Below, one piece after another: positions 15,091 through 22,600 of a stretch of DNA of 22,600 bases (position 1 is the first letter of the stretch; every line of letters begins with the position of its first letter). The notes beneath the pieces were generated by a model. That model saw nothing but the letters and a program-made list of their open reading frames with translations. It was not told the origin of the DNA and did not search any database. Both the position numbers and the translations under genes were made by a program. Origin of the DNA: Chloroflexi bacterium UBA4733 (GTDB lineage Bacteria > Chloroflexota > UBA4733); the NCBI GenBank assembly GCA_002404055.1, contig DHIZ01000049.1:1-22600 (forward strand), read 5' to 3'.

Positions 15091-15968
15091 CCACTGCCGG
15101 TTCACACGATGGCGACCCTGACGATACCATCGTCCCCGATTATGTAGTGCTTGGGCACATCACGCTCGATCGTGTGGCCAACGGGCATGTGCTGGGGGGC
15201 ACGACATCCTACGGCGCGTTGACAGCGCAGCGTCTCGGCTACCGCGCGGCAATCGTGACCTCGGGTGCGCCGCGCGAGGCCGAGGAGTTGCGGCGCGCCG
15301 GCATCCAGATCGCCTCAACCCCGGCAGCCGCTCCGACGATCTTCGAGAATATCTACCAGGGAGGCAGTCGGCAGCAATTCCTCCGTTCCCGCGCCGGCGA
15401 CGTGCTGGCGGATACTATCCCGCCCACCTGGCGGCAGGCGACGGTCGTTCACCTGGGCCCGCTGGCGCAGGAGCTGGATCCCGTGATCGCTGCTGAATTT
15501 CCGTCCGCCCTGGTCGGCGCCACGCCGCAGGGGTGGCTGCGTGGTTGGGATGCCGACGGCCGCGTGTGGCCGGTTCCCTGGGAGAATGCGGCCGCCGTAC
15601 TGGCGCGGGTGGACGCGCTCGTCTTCAGCGAGCAAGACGTCAACTACGATCAGAGCCTGATCGACCGCTACGTCGCCATGACCCGCCTTGCCGTCGTGAC
15701 CCGCGGCAGCAAGGGCTGCGTCGTCTATACCGAGGGTACGTCGTGTACCCTGGACGCCTATCTCACGGATGAAGTCGAGCCGACAGGCGCCGGCGATGTC
15801 TTTGCCTGTGCCTTCTTCCTGAAGTACGCCGAGACAAAGGACCCGTGCCTGGCGGCGGATTGGGCGAATTGTGTCGCGTCGTTTGCCGTCGAAGGCCCCG
15901 GCACGACGGCAATTCCAACGCTGGCGCAGGTGCGGGGGCGGTTCGGCCGGGGGAGCACTCTCTGCTGA
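15087..15968 (+). CDS. PfkB-family carbohydrate kinase
   Basis: A 293-residue ribokinase-fold kinase. The start is DYVVLGHITLDRVANGHVLG, then GGTTSYGALTAQRLGYRAA (sugar-binding Gly pair region), and VDALVFSEQDVNYD, RLAVVTRGSKGCVVYTEG. The C-terminal signature is VEPTGAGDVFACAFFLKYA, where Asp in GAGD is the catalytic base. The substrate cannot be told; ribokinase, adenosine/inosine kinase and sugar-acid kinase relatives all share these motifs. ATG 15087 overlaps the jag stop (ATGA), so it is coupled to the yidC-jag operon although no functional link is known. A possible hairpin terminator follows at 15982-16000. Confidence 0.85.
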   Translation: MTTAGSHDGDPDDTIVPDYVVLGHITLDRVANGHVLGGTTSYGALTAQRLGYRAAIVTSGAPREAEELRRAGIQIASTPAAAPTIFENIYQGGSRQQFLRSRAGDVLADTIPPTWRQATVVHLGPLAQELDPVIAAEFPSALVGATPQGWLRGWDADGRVWPVPWENAAAVLARVDALVFSEQDVNYDQSLIDRYVAMTRLAVVTRGSKGCVVYTEGTSCTLDAYLTDEVEPTGAGDVFACAFFLKYAETKDPCLAADWANCVASFAVEGPGTTAIPTLAQVRGRFGRGSTLC

Positions 15969-15981
15969 CTCTTGCTGACGA

Positions 15982-16000
15982 GGGGCGCCTGCAGGCCCCC
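15982..16000. terminator. Weak hairpin between convergent genes
   Basis: GGGG-c-GCC / GGC-CCCC around TGCA can pair, between the stops of the PfkB-type gene (15968) and the SufU-like gene (16002). There is no T-run on either side, so any terminator role is tentative. Confidence 0.3.
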
Positions 16001-16001
16001 G

Positions 16002-16403
16002 TTACGCCTCGCCGTTGGCCCGCTTCCCCTTCAAGTACAGATCAGCGGCTGCCTTTAGCGTGCCGAGGCCAAGCGTTGCGCAGCGCGCGCGGGAGACGAC
16101 GACTTCGCGGCCCATCTGGTCAATAAAGGCTTCGTAGTCGAGCGCTTCGACTTCTTTCGGCGTTTTGCCAACGGCAATCTCGGTCAGCATAGAGGCGCCG
16201 GCCTGACTGATGGTGCAGCCGTGACCGTCGAAACTCACCTCGGAGATGTGGCCGGTGTCGTCGACGCGCATGGACATGGTGACGATGTCCCCGCAGCCGG
16301 GGTTGCCCCCTTCGGCCTTACTGTCGGCCGGGTCCAGCACCCCTTTGTGACGGGGGTGCTGATAGTGGTCGAGGATGTCTTCGACGTAGGCTTCGCGATC
16401 CAT
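16002..16403 (-). CDS. sufU: SufU/IscU-like iron-sulfur scaffold or sulfur-acceptor protein
   Basis: A 133-residue protein of the NifU-N/IscU fold, handling sulfur during Fe-S cluster assembly. It begins AYVEDILDHYQHPRHKGVLD and holds three conserved Cys: Cys37 (GGNPGCGDIVTM), Cys63 (DGHGCTISQAGASML) and Cys108 (SRARCATLGLGTLK). The residue before the third Cys is Arg, and CATL follows, as in SufU, not the His of IscU. The spacing Cys63-Cys108 (45) is, however, close to IscU, lacking the insertion found in Bacillus SufU. The ATG at 16403 has GGAG 7 nt upstream. The gene follows the rhodanese gene by 14 nt. No cysteine desulfurase or SufBCD gene is in the window, so the partner is unknown. Confidence 0.88.
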   Translation of the reverse strand: MDREAYVEDILDHYQHPRHKGVLDPADSKAEGGNPGCGDIVTMSMRVDDTGHISEVSFDGHGCTISQAGASMLTEIAVGKTPKEVEALDYEAFIDQMGREVVVSRARCATLGLGTLKAAADLYLKGKRANGEA

Positions 16404-16417
16404 TAGATACTCCGCGC

Positions 16418-17260
16418 CTAGCGCTCGATGGGGACGTTCACGAGCGAGCCCCACTCGGTCCAGGACCCGTCGTAGTTCTTGACATCTTTGTAGCCGAGCA
16501 GATAGTGGAGTACGAACCAGGTGTGGGAGGAACGCTCACCGATCCGGCAGTAGGCGATCGTCGGCTCGTTGGGCCGGATACCCTTGCCCTCGTAGAGGGT
16601 CTCCAGTACGTCGGCCGACTTGAAGGTGCCGTCGGCGTTGGCCGTCAGAGACCAGGGAATGCTTTTGGCACTGGGCACATGGCCACCGCGCATGGCGCCT
16701 TCCTGCGGGTAGTTGGCCATGTGGAGCGCTTCGCCGCTGTACTCGGCCGGGGAGCGCACGTCGATGATGTTCTTCTTGTTGATCGACGAAAGCACTTCGT
16801 CGCGGAAGGCGCGCACGCTGGTGTCAGGGTCCTTCGCCTTGTAGGTGGCCTGCGGATAGGAGGTCACGTCCTTGGCGTAGGGGCGCTTCTCGGCTTCCCA
16901 CTTCAGGCGACCGCCGTCCATAACCTTCAGCTTGCTCTCGGCGTGGCCATAGTAGCGGAAGAGCCAGAGGCTATAGATGGCGAACCAGTTGCTGCGGTCG
17001 CCATAAAAGACCACGGTGGTGTCGTTGCTGATGCCGCGCTCGGCGCAAAGCTTCTCGAAGCCATCTTTGTCCACAAAGTCACGGCGGAGCGGGTGCTGTA
17101 GGTCGGTATGCCAGTCGATCTTGACGGCGCCTGGGACGTGTCCGATCTCATAGAGCAAGATATCCTCATCCGACTCGGCGACGCGGATGGACGGATCGCC
17201 CTGATGGTCGACCACCCATTGCGTGGTGACCAGCATCTCGGGGTGCGCGTATTCAGCCAC
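16418..17260 (-). CDS. Two-domain rhodanese (thiosulfate/3-mercaptopyruvate sulfurtransferase)
   Basis: A 280-residue sulfurtransferase of the SseA/rhodanese type. The N-terminal, non-catalytic domain has [40 protein letters not shown] and [16 protein letters not shown]. The C-terminal domain has [27 protein letters not shown] and the active loop CRIGERS with Cys238. The six-residue loop suits a thiosulfate-type enzyme, though specificity cannot be fixed from the sequence. GTG 17260 is chosen because AAAGGAGG lies 8 nt upstream. The in-frame extension to 17293 has no such site. It is the first gene of a pair with the SufU-like gene, so a role in moving sulfur toward Fe-S or thio-cofactor synthesis is likely (inference). 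Confidence 0.9.
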   Translation of the reverse strand: MAEYAHPEMLVTTQWVVDHQGDPSIRVAESDEDILLYEIGHVPGAVKIDWHTDLQHPLRRDFVDKDGFEKLCAERGISNDTTVVFYGDRSNWFAIYSLWLFRYYGHAESKLKVMDGGRLKWEAEKRPYAKDVTSYPQATYKAKDPDTSVRAFRDEVLSSINKKNIIDVRSPAEYSGEALHMANYPQEGAMRGGHVPSAKSIPWSLTANADGTFKSADVLETLYEGKGIRPNEPTIAYCRIGERSSHTWFVLHYLLGYKDVKNYDGSWTEWGSLVNVPIER

Positions 17261-17350
17261 CTGGGTTCCTCCTTTTGGATCAACGGGGATCATCGTCGGA
17301 TCGCCGCAGCTTGGTACCGACTGCTCACAGGCAGTCTACCACCGGCCAAT

Positions 17351-17378
17351 AGTATACATGCTTGATCGAGCAAGTCAA
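17351..17378 (-). promoter_or_regulatory. Promoter with embedded palindrome, before the rhodanese-sufU pair
   Basis: On the minus strand TTGACT (17373-17378) and TATACT (17351-17356) are 16 bp apart, with TG just before the -10. Between them, 17361-17374 reads CTTGATCGAGCAAG, 12 of 14 positions of which fit a perfect palindrome. A repressor binding there would block the promoter. Start would be near 17344, giving a leader of about 84 nt. Confidence 0.55.
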
Positions 17379-17396
17379 CATTAGCCGGCGCGGTTG

Positions 17397-18794
17397 CTAC
17401 TCCGCATGGCGCAGGTCGTGCTCCACCTGCTCGCGCGTGAGTGTCAACTCGGGCGACTGGGCATACTCCGACTCGATGGGCTCGCTCGCCGTGCCGATGG
17501 CGCACGGAAGCGGGTCACCCTCGCCCAGTGTGCCGCCTTGCGCTCGCCTGGCGTGCCAGGCCTCAGCGATGAGTTTGGTGTTCGCCGCCATCTTCTGCGC
17601 GGCTTCCCTGGCGTAGGTCGTCATCCGGCCATGATCATGGTCGAAGGCGTCGCCGACCCAATGGCGGGCGATCTGGGTGTGGTACACCTCGTCGGCCCAG
17701 TCGTAGTCCTGGTACATCGTGGCAAGCGCATCGCCAGCGACATCGCGGCACCACTCGAACTCCTGTCGCTTCCCTGGCGGGTACTTCATCATGCCCTGCT
17801 CGACGTTGAGGCCGAGGTGGGCGTAACGCTCCAGCGGGCCGATGGAGAGGTAGCTGTAGCCGGGGCCGATGCGCAATGGCCAGTCGCGGGGATCCCGGCC
17901 AAGGTGCTCAAGGACTGCCCGGCCAATCATGCTGTGACGCGCCTCGTCGAACATGTGGCGCGTGAGGTCGTAGAGAAAGGCGAACGGCTGCCCCTCCAGC
18001 TCATAGAGCGCCGACGCCGGGTTCTCCGTGGCCGCCATTTCGTTCAGGCGGCCGCGCATCATGAAGATGAACTTCTCCGGCACGGTTTCCGCCGGCGGGT
18101 CGCCCGGCTCGTTGAACTGGAAGTTGACAGGGTACGCTGGGTCGCGCCGTGGGTGCCGAGAGATGCGGAATGGGTCCTCACTGCGCAGGGGCTCGGCCGC
18201 TCGCTCGGGCCGCGCCTCTCGCCCGGTGACGCCGCCCGCCGCATCAAGCAACTGTTGCAGGTGCTGTCGCCACTCTTCCACGCGTTTGGCCACTGCGGCA
18301 TCGGCGCAGAGCTCCGCCATGGCATCCCGGGCCCAGGCGACCTGTTCCTCGTCCTCGCGCAGGATGATGCGCAGCTCACGAACCGTCGGGAAGTCAGCCA
18401 CCTGATTGGTCGTCTGGAGGTGCCAGCGATAGGCGTCACAGAGGGCGGCCTTGACGAGCGTGTGTACCCCGGCGAGGAACTCGGCCAGATTCGCGGCGTG
18501 TCCTAGCTCGAGCAGGAGCCGATCGAGCGCCGGATCGGGGCAGACGTCGAGCAGCTTCGCCGGCGTGCGCATGGTCGGGACGCGGGTGCGCAGGGCAGCG
18601 GCATGCTGCGCGTCCTCCCAGGAGTGGCGGGCCAGCGCGTGCTTGCCGTCTATTTCGGCAGTGCCGGGGATCCAACCGGCCAGGAGCCGCATCAGCCCCT
18701 GCTCGAGCCAGGCGTAGCGGCGCAGCAACAGCGCGTTTTCGGGGATGAGCAGCCCCGGTCGATCAGGCTGTTCGATGCCGGCATACGGTCGCAC
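17397..18794 (-). CDS. Putative tandem ferritin-like (diiron) protein
   Basis: A 465-residue soluble, largely helical protein with no signal peptide. The family is not firmly recognised. The C-terminal half shows the arrangement of a carboxylate-bridged diiron four-helix bundle: Glu252 (RLNEMAATE), Glu284-xx-His287 (FDEARHSMIGRAVLEHLG), Glu332 (NVEQGMM) and Glu369-xx-His372 (ADEVYHTQIARHWVGD). The N-terminal half has a similar, less regular set: Glu31 (WLEQGLMR), Glu60/Asp61/His64 (SWEDAQHAAALRTRV), and Glu-rich ILREDEEQVAW near 147-150. An acidic/basic linker (180-230) joins them. DUF455/MiaE-like proteins have comparable motifs. The GTG at 18794 has GAGGAGG 8 nt upstream. It is the last gene of the sugar importer operon, 48 nt after the MalG-like permease, so it may act on the imported compound, an oxidation or hydroxylation by inference. 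Confidence 0.75.
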   Translation of the reverse strand: MRPYAGIEQPDRPGLLIPENALLLRRYAWLEQGLMRLLAGWIPGTAEIDGKHALARHSWEDAQHAAALRTRVPTMRTPAKLLDVCPDPALDRLLLELGHAANLAEFLAGVHTLVKAALCDAYRWHLQTTNQVADFPTVRELRIILREDEEQVAWARDAMAELCADAAVAKRVEEWRQHLQQLLDAAGGVTGREARPERAAEPLRSEDPFRISRHPRRDPAYPVNFQFNEPGDPPAETVPEKFIFMMRGRLNEMAATENPASALYELEGQPFAFLYDLTRHMFDEARHSMIGRAVLEHLGRDPRDWPLRIGPGYSYLSIGPLERYAHLGLNVEQGMMKYPPGKRQEFEWCRDVAGDALATMYQDYDWADEVYHTQIARHWVGDAFDHDHGRMTTYAREAAQKMAANTKLIAEAWHARRAQGGTLGEGDPLPCAIGTASEPIESEYAQSPELTLTREQVEHDLRHAE

Positions 18795-18842
18795 GTTCGT
18801 TTCCTCCTCGAATCTTCGACGCCAGCGGCCCCGCTGTTGGGA

Positions 18843-19739
18843 TCAGGCGCGGATCGCCCCCGACGTGAGGCCACGTACAAAGTAGCGCATGGTGAACATG
18901 AAGAGCAGCAGCAAGGGAAGCGAGGCGACGACGTAGGCAGCGAACAGCTCCCCGTAGTTGACCTGGAGGGCATTCTGCAGACCGATCAAGCCGAGCGGGA
19001 ACGTCTTGACGTACTCGGATTGCAGGGTCACGAGCGGCCAGATGTAATCGTTCCAGGTGGAGAGGACGTCGATGATCACGACGGTCACCATAATCGCAGC
19101 GGCGAGCGGCACGGCTATCTGCCAGAACACCTGCACCTCGCCGGCGCCATCCATGCGCGCTGCTTCAAAGAGTTCTCCGGGCATCGCGGAGAAAAAGCTG
19201 CGCATGATGAAAATGCCGAAGACCTGACCGCCGGCGACGTCGAACAGGATCAGCGCCCAGTAGGTATCGAGCAGGCCCAACCGCCGGGCGAGCAAGAACT
19301 GGGGAATCAGGGTCAAGATGCCGGGCACGATGAGCAAGATGATGATCCCCATGAACAGGATCTCGCGACCGGGAAACGGGTAGCGGGCGAAGACGTAGGC
19401 GCTCACTGTCGAGAGCGAGAGGACGCCGAAGGCGGAGGCGCTGGTGACGATTAGACTGTTGCGGAGGTAGGGCAGCACCAGCAGCGCCGCCTGCCCATAG
19501 TTCTCCAGGTGCGGCGGCAACGCCGGCAGCCAGAACGTGTGCTGGAACTGGTCGACGTCCTTCAGCGAGGACACGAGCAGGAAGATGAATGGATAGAAGG
19601 TGAATGCTGCAAGGATGATGAGGCCAGCCTGCAGCGGCACGTCGTGCCGGTTCGCACGCTTTCTGCCGCGACGCGCGCCCAGCGCCGGCCCGAGCCGCGC
19701 TGTCGCCAGCGCTTGAGGTCCGCTGGGATCTTCGTTCAT
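18843..19739 (-). CDS. Sugar ABC transporter permease, MalG-like
   Basis: Inner-membrane permease of 298 residues with six membrane segments, beginning VPLQAGLIILAAFTFYPFIF and ending FTMRYFVRGLTSGAIRA, a characteristic MalG/CUT1 C-terminus. The ATPase-docking EAA loop is clear: ELFEAARMDGAGEVQVFWQI, then AVPLAAA. Start ATG 19739 lies 13 nt after the first permease gene; no strong ribosome site is visible, so coupling is likely. It pairs with the MalF-like protein to form the channel. The shared ATPase must be encoded elsewhere. Confidence 0.93.
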   Translation of the reverse strand: MNEDPSGPQALATARLGPALGARRGRKRANRHDVPLQAGLIILAAFTFYPFIFLLVSSLKDVDQFQHTFWLPALPPHLENYGQAALLVLPYLRNSLIVTSASAFGVLSLSTVSAYVFARYPFPGREILFMGIIILLIVPGILTLIPQFLLARRLGLLDTYWALILFDVAGGQVFGIFIMRSFFSAMPGELFEAARMDGAGEVQVFWQIAVPLAAAIMVTVVIIDVLSTWNDYIWPLVTLQSEYVKTFPLGLIGLQNALQVNYGELFAAYVVASLPLLLLFMFTMRYFVRGLTSGAIRA

Positions 19740-19752
19740 AGCGCTTGCCTGT

Positions 19753-20712
19753 TCACGTCGTCGGCGCCTGCGCCTGGTCCAGCGGGGAGCGGATGAAGCG
19801 CAGGTTGGCCCAGGTGACCGCCAGGATGAGGACGAAGAGAAAGGCGCCGATCGCGCAGGAGTACCCCATTCGCCCGAAGCTGAAGGCGCTTTGATACATG
19901 TACATCGCCGGCACCATCGTGGCATAGCCGGGGCCGCCACTGGTCAGGATCAGCACGTCGCCAAAGCCGCGGACGTTCTCGATCAAGGTCAGCACGGCGA
20001 TGACCTTGATCTGGCCCACGATGAGCGGCACATCCAGCGCCCAGACACGGCGCAGCCCGGATGCCCCGTCCAGGCGTGCCGCCTCGATGGCCTCCTCTGG
20101 AATGTTTTGCAGGCCGGCCAGGAAGATAAGCAAGGCGATGCCTCCCACCCACGGGAAGCCGACGAAGGCCAGCGCGGGAAGCGCGATGCCGGGGTCGCCC
20201 AGCCATGACTGGGCGAGCGCGCCGGCCCCAATGCCGCGCAAAAGTTGATTGAGCAAGCCGAGCTGCGGGGTGTAGATGAAGCCCCAGATCAACAGCACGA
20301 CGATGCCGGGAACGACCAGGGGCACGAGGAAGAGCAGCCGCCAGAAGTAGCCGGCGCGAGAATTGCGCAAGTTGAAGATGAGTTCGGCCGCCAGCAGGGG
20401 CATGACCAGATGAACCACCAGCCGGAAGATCGCCAGAAAGCCCATGTTGTGTACGGCTTGCTGGAAGACTGGATCGCCGATCATCTCAACGTAGTTCTGC
20501 ACGCCAATGAACTGGGCGCTCAAACCGTCCCAATCGGTGAAGGAGTAATAGATCGCGGCCAGCATCGGGTAGTACTTGAACCCCAGAAGAAAGGCGAAGC
20601 TCGGGGCAAGCGCGAGATAGCAGAAGCGGTAGCGATACGCCCGCCGCCAGACTGACCCGCGCGTTGCCGGCCGGAGGAATGGCCGCACATCCGCACCCGA
20701 TGCTACCGCCAA
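19753..20712 (-). CDS. Sugar ABC transporter permease, MalF-like
   Basis: A 319-residue inner-membrane permease of the CUT1 type. A first segment (YLALAPSFAFLLGFKYYPML) is followed by the typical AIYYSFTDWDG and GVQNYVEM stretch, then five more segments. The EAA loop reads IPEEAIEAARLDGASGLRRV followed by WALDVPLI. FGDVLILTSGGPGYATMVPA is a hallmark of MalF/UgpA-type permeases. Start TTG 20712 is supported by AAAGGG 8 nt upstream, and no ATG lies near the first segment. It lies 78 nt after the binding-protein gene, with a small stem-loop in the gap. Confidence 0.93.
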   Translation of the reverse strand: MAVASGADVRPFLRPATRGSVWRRAYRYRFCYLALAPSFAFLLGFKYYPMLAAIYYSFTDWDGLSAQFIGVQNYVEMIGDPVFQQAVHNMGFLAIFRLVVHLVMPLLAAELIFNLRNSRAGYFWRLLFLVPLVVPGIVVLLIWGFIYTPQLGLLNQLLRGIGAGALAQSWLGDPGIALPALAFVGFPWVGGIALLIFLAGLQNIPEEAIEAARLDGASGLRRVWALDVPLIVGQIKVIAVLTLIENVRGFGDVLILTSGGPGYATMVPAMYMYQSAFSFGRMGYSCAIGAFLFVLILAVTWANLRFIRSPLDQAQAPTT

Positions 20713-20747
20713 ATCAGGTTCCCTTTCGCGCTCCTTGTCGATGCGTC

Positions 20748-20769
20748 GGTGACGCCCGGCCCTGTCACC
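20748..20769 (-). promoter_or_regulatory. Intercistronic stem-loop between binding-protein and permease genes
   Basis: GGTGAC (20748-20753) and GTCACC (20764-20769) form a 6-bp stem with a 10-nt loop in the 78-nt gap. Such structures often stabilise the upstream mRNA or reduce read-through, so that the binding protein is made in excess over the permeases. No experimental support. Confidence 0.35.
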
Positions 20770-20790
20770 TCGACTTGAGCGCCCAACGAC

Positions 20791-22431
20791 CTATGGCTTC
20801 CAGGTCGGATTGTCATGGAAGAGTTGATCCGCCGCGGCGACCATGTTCTTCTGTATCTCGGCGACTGCCTGTTGCTGGGTCATTGAGCCGGAGAGGAAGA
20901 GCTGGCCGATGCGGTTATGTTGGTCCTTGTACTGCAGCGTCAGCGGATTGTCGTTGGAAATCCGAAAAGTGCCGTTCTTCGTCCCATCCATGAACACCTG
21001 CAGATCGGCGGCGACGGGCGCGCCGACGATGTTCGGTGCATAGCCGCCGAAGTCATTGACCAGTGGTCCCGCGTTCTTGGCAGCGGTCAGGAACATCAGC
21101 CAGTCGACGACGCCATCGGCATTGGCCCGCTTGATATCCGCTGTCGGTATGGCCCACTGGGTGGCGGTCGCTCCTCCGACAAACGGGAAGCTGGTGGTGG
21201 CATATTGGCTCGTTGCCGAGGTGATCGTCGGCGGCATGAACACGCCCATGTCGAACTTGCGCTGCGTGTCCAACTTGAAGTTCCGGTAGATCCCGGTGTG
21301 CCCCCAGATCTGTGCAGCCTGGCCGTCAATGAAGGAGCGCTGGCCGGTGGCGGAGTCGATACCGACGAAGCCGGGGGTGAAGGCCGGCGTCCAGTCCTTG
21401 AAGACGCGCAGGATGTCCTGGTACTCCGGCATCGTCGCCGCGTAGGTCCCCTTCTTGACGGCGCGAGCCAGGTCCTCCTTGCTCACTTCCCAGTTGCCGC
21501 TTCGCTTGAGCGGCTGACCGGTGATCTCGCCAGACGACAGTTTCTTGTCCAGGAAGATGTCCTGAAAACAAGCGAAGCTCCACTGCCAGCGCGAGACGTC
21601 GCTCTTCATCCACCACGAAATCGGGACCAGGTCCGCTTTGCTCTTCACGACCGGCGTCTGGTCCATCCACGCCTTCCAGTCGCCAGGGGTAGTGATGCCG
21701 GCTTTGGCGAACGCTTGCTTGTTGTAAATGATGCCGGTGACGACGAGGTCGAGCGGGATGACGTATTGCTGGCCATCGACTAACTTCTTGCCCGGCATAA
21801 TCAGCGGATTGAACGAAGCGAGCCACTGCGTATTGCCAGGTTCGTAGGGATTGGGCTTCGCAAGATAACTATCGAGCGGCTGAAAGACCTTCTCTTTCAG
21901 GATCCCCTCAATGCGGGCGCTCTGCCAGTTGATGATGTCCGGCGGATTGCCCCCGGCGAGCTGGGTGGTGATCCAGACGTCCGTGTCGCTCTGGCCTCCG
22001 TTGTTCAGCACCACCCAATCGACCTTAAAGCCCGGATGAGACTGCTGGTACATCGACACCAGTTTGGTGATGTACTGCGGCGGCGCCGCAGTGGTCCCGG
22101 ACTGTTGGACGGGGGTGTAGTCGCCGGCCATCATACGAATTGACAGCGGCTTGGCGCTCACCTGGGAGGCCGGAGCCGGCGCCGTGCTCGTTGCGGCGCT
22201 GGAGGACGATGTCGCGGCGAGCCGGCTGGATGAAGCAACGGCCGACACGCTACCGGAAGGCGCACTCGCCGCGGCCTGACTGGATGAGCCGGCGGTCACC
22301 GTGGCGGCGGGAGCCCCGCCGCACGCGCTGAGCAGCGCGATCCCAAGCCCAGCCCCGAGCGCGTTGAGGAGGACGGCTCGGCGGGAGCAGGTGGTGCTGA
22401 CCGGTGTGTCCGCTCGCATTGTGTTGTTCAT
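20791..22431 (-). CDS. Sugar ABC transporter substrate-binding lipoprotein
   Basis: A 546-residue family-1 solute-binding protein. The N-terminus has a twin-arginine motif (CSRRAVLLNALGAG) and the lipobox LLSACG, hence a probable Tat-exported lipoprotein. A Ser/Ala/Thr-rich linker of about 60 residues leads to the binding domain (LSIRMMAGDYTPVQQSG, TTQLAGGNPPDIINWQSARI, YVIPLDLVVTGIIYNKQAFA). WSFACFQDIF and several aromatic residues suit an oligosaccharide ligand. ATG 22431 is chosen because AAGGA lies 10 nt upstream; GTG 22449 is in frame but lacks one. First gene of the four-gene operon. It is longer than a typical maltose-binding protein and, except for the signal and linker style, differs clearly from the orphan binding protein at 960-2525. 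The ligand is unknown. Confidence 0.93.
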   Translation of the reverse strand: MNNTMRADTPVSTTCSRRAVLLNALGAGLGIALLSACGGAPAATVTAGSSSQAAASAPSGSVSAVASSSRLAATSSSSAATSTAPAPASQVSAKPLSIRMMAGDYTPVQQSGTTAAPPQYITKLVSMYQQSHPGFKVDWVVLNNGGQSDTDVWITTQLAGGNPPDIINWQSARIEGILKEKVFQPLDSYLAKPNPYEPGNTQWLASFNPLIMPGKKLVDGQQYVIPLDLVVTGIIYNKQAFAKAGITTPGDWKAWMDQTPVVKSKADLVPISWWMKSDVSRWQWSFACFQDIFLDKKLSSGEITGQPLKRSGNWEVSKEDLARAVKKGTYAATMPEYQDILRVFKDWTPAFTPGFVGIDSATGQRSFIDGQAAQIWGHTGIYRNFKLDTQRKFDMGVFMPPTITSATSQYATTSFPFVGGATATQWAIPTADIKRANADGVVDWLMFLTAAKNAGPLVNDFGGYAPNIVGAPVAADLQVFMDGTKNGTFRISNDNPLTLQYKDQHNRIGQLFLSGSMTQQQAVAEIQKNMVAAADQLFHDNPTWKP

Positions 22432-22479
22432 TTGACGTTGTTCCTTCACACGGGCTGGCGATAGCTCAACCCGGGGGTG

Positions 22480-22507
22480 AGTGTACAGCGTGGACCACAG
22501 GTGTCAA
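22480..22507 (-). promoter_or_regulatory. Sigma-A-like promoter of the sugar importer operon
   Basis: On the minus strand TTGACA (22502-22507) and TACACT (22480-22485) are 16 bp apart, giving a leader of about 40 nt. The -35 is consensus and sits within an imperfect dyad (TGTGACCATTGACA, 8 of 14 positions symmetric) that might be an operator. No divergent gene is visible to 22600. Confidence 0.55.
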
Positions 22508-22600
22508 TGGTCACATTCCCAATGGGGTGCGCCCCTAATTCGTTGACAGCAAGCGAGCATTGCGATGCGTCTGAGGACAGGGCGGCGACTGCGGTCTGCC

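Noticed and set aside
17394..18506. Plus-strand open frame opposite the ferritin-like gene
   Set aside because: It is the antisense of a well-supported coding frame with a good ribosome site and shows no domain of its own.
1..22600. CRISPR array, tRNA or rRNA genes
   Set aside because: No regularly spaced repeats, no cloverleaf-like or T-arm GTTCRA-type structures in context, and no rRNA-like stretches were recognised. A covariance-model scan was not possible.

Overview
The window is GC-rich bacterial chromosome and reads most like a member of the Chloroflexota (Thermomicrobia-like). This is an inference from gene content and protein style, not from a marker search. The pointers are the L34 sequence ([18 protein letters not shown]), a rpmH-rnpA-yidD-yidC-jag cluster, CtaG, several GTG and TTG starts, and twin-arginine lipoprotein sugar-binding proteins with long Ser/Ala/Thr linkers.

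Left part (1-5418) is accessory and decayed. A minus-strand relic of a DUF2142-type membrane protein (20-469) is followed by a 125-bp MITE-like element with a 9-bp target duplication (672-796). Next come an orphan sugar-binding lipoprotein (960-2525) and, overlapping it by 4 bp, a GH29 alpha-L-fucosidase that has lost its C-terminus (2522-3430). A 98-bp miniature element (3471-3568) and a larger insertion sequence with the same tips (3570-5284) follow. The transposase of that IS is broken by two frame changes.

Centre-left (5419-12164): an intact DUF2142-type membrane protein (minus) and a divergent TrmA/RumA-type RNA uracil methyltransferase (plus). A near-perfect 118-bp palindrome sits just after the methyltransferase stop. 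It separates that gene from a convergent minus-strand run, in transcription order ctaG - coaX - coaBC - small CxxC/HxxC protein. CoaBC carries Asp and Ser where the E. coli enzyme has its key Asn and Cys.

Centre (12205-16001): a sigma-A-like promoter drives rpmH, rnpA, yidD, yidC and jag, and a PfkB-family sugar kinase is joined to the end by an ATGA overlap. Together the first five serve translation, tRNA maturation and membrane-protein insertion. dnaA, the common neighbour of rpmH, is absent.

Right part (16002-22600), all minus strand: a two-domain rhodanese and a SufU/IscU-like protein form a small sulfur unit with a good promoter. Upstream of them lies a four-gene operon: sugar-binding lipoprotein, MalF-like permease, MalG-like permease, and an unfamiliar 465-residue protein. 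That last protein carries two sets of ferritin-like Glu/ExxH motifs. No ATP-binding subunit is present, which is common for sugar importers that share one ATPase.

No tRNA, rRNA or CRISPR array was recognised. The most interesting points are the three unrelated short palindromic elements within 9 kb, the miniature element lying next to its probable parent IS, the ferritin-like protein in a sugar-importer operon, and the substituted CoaC active site.
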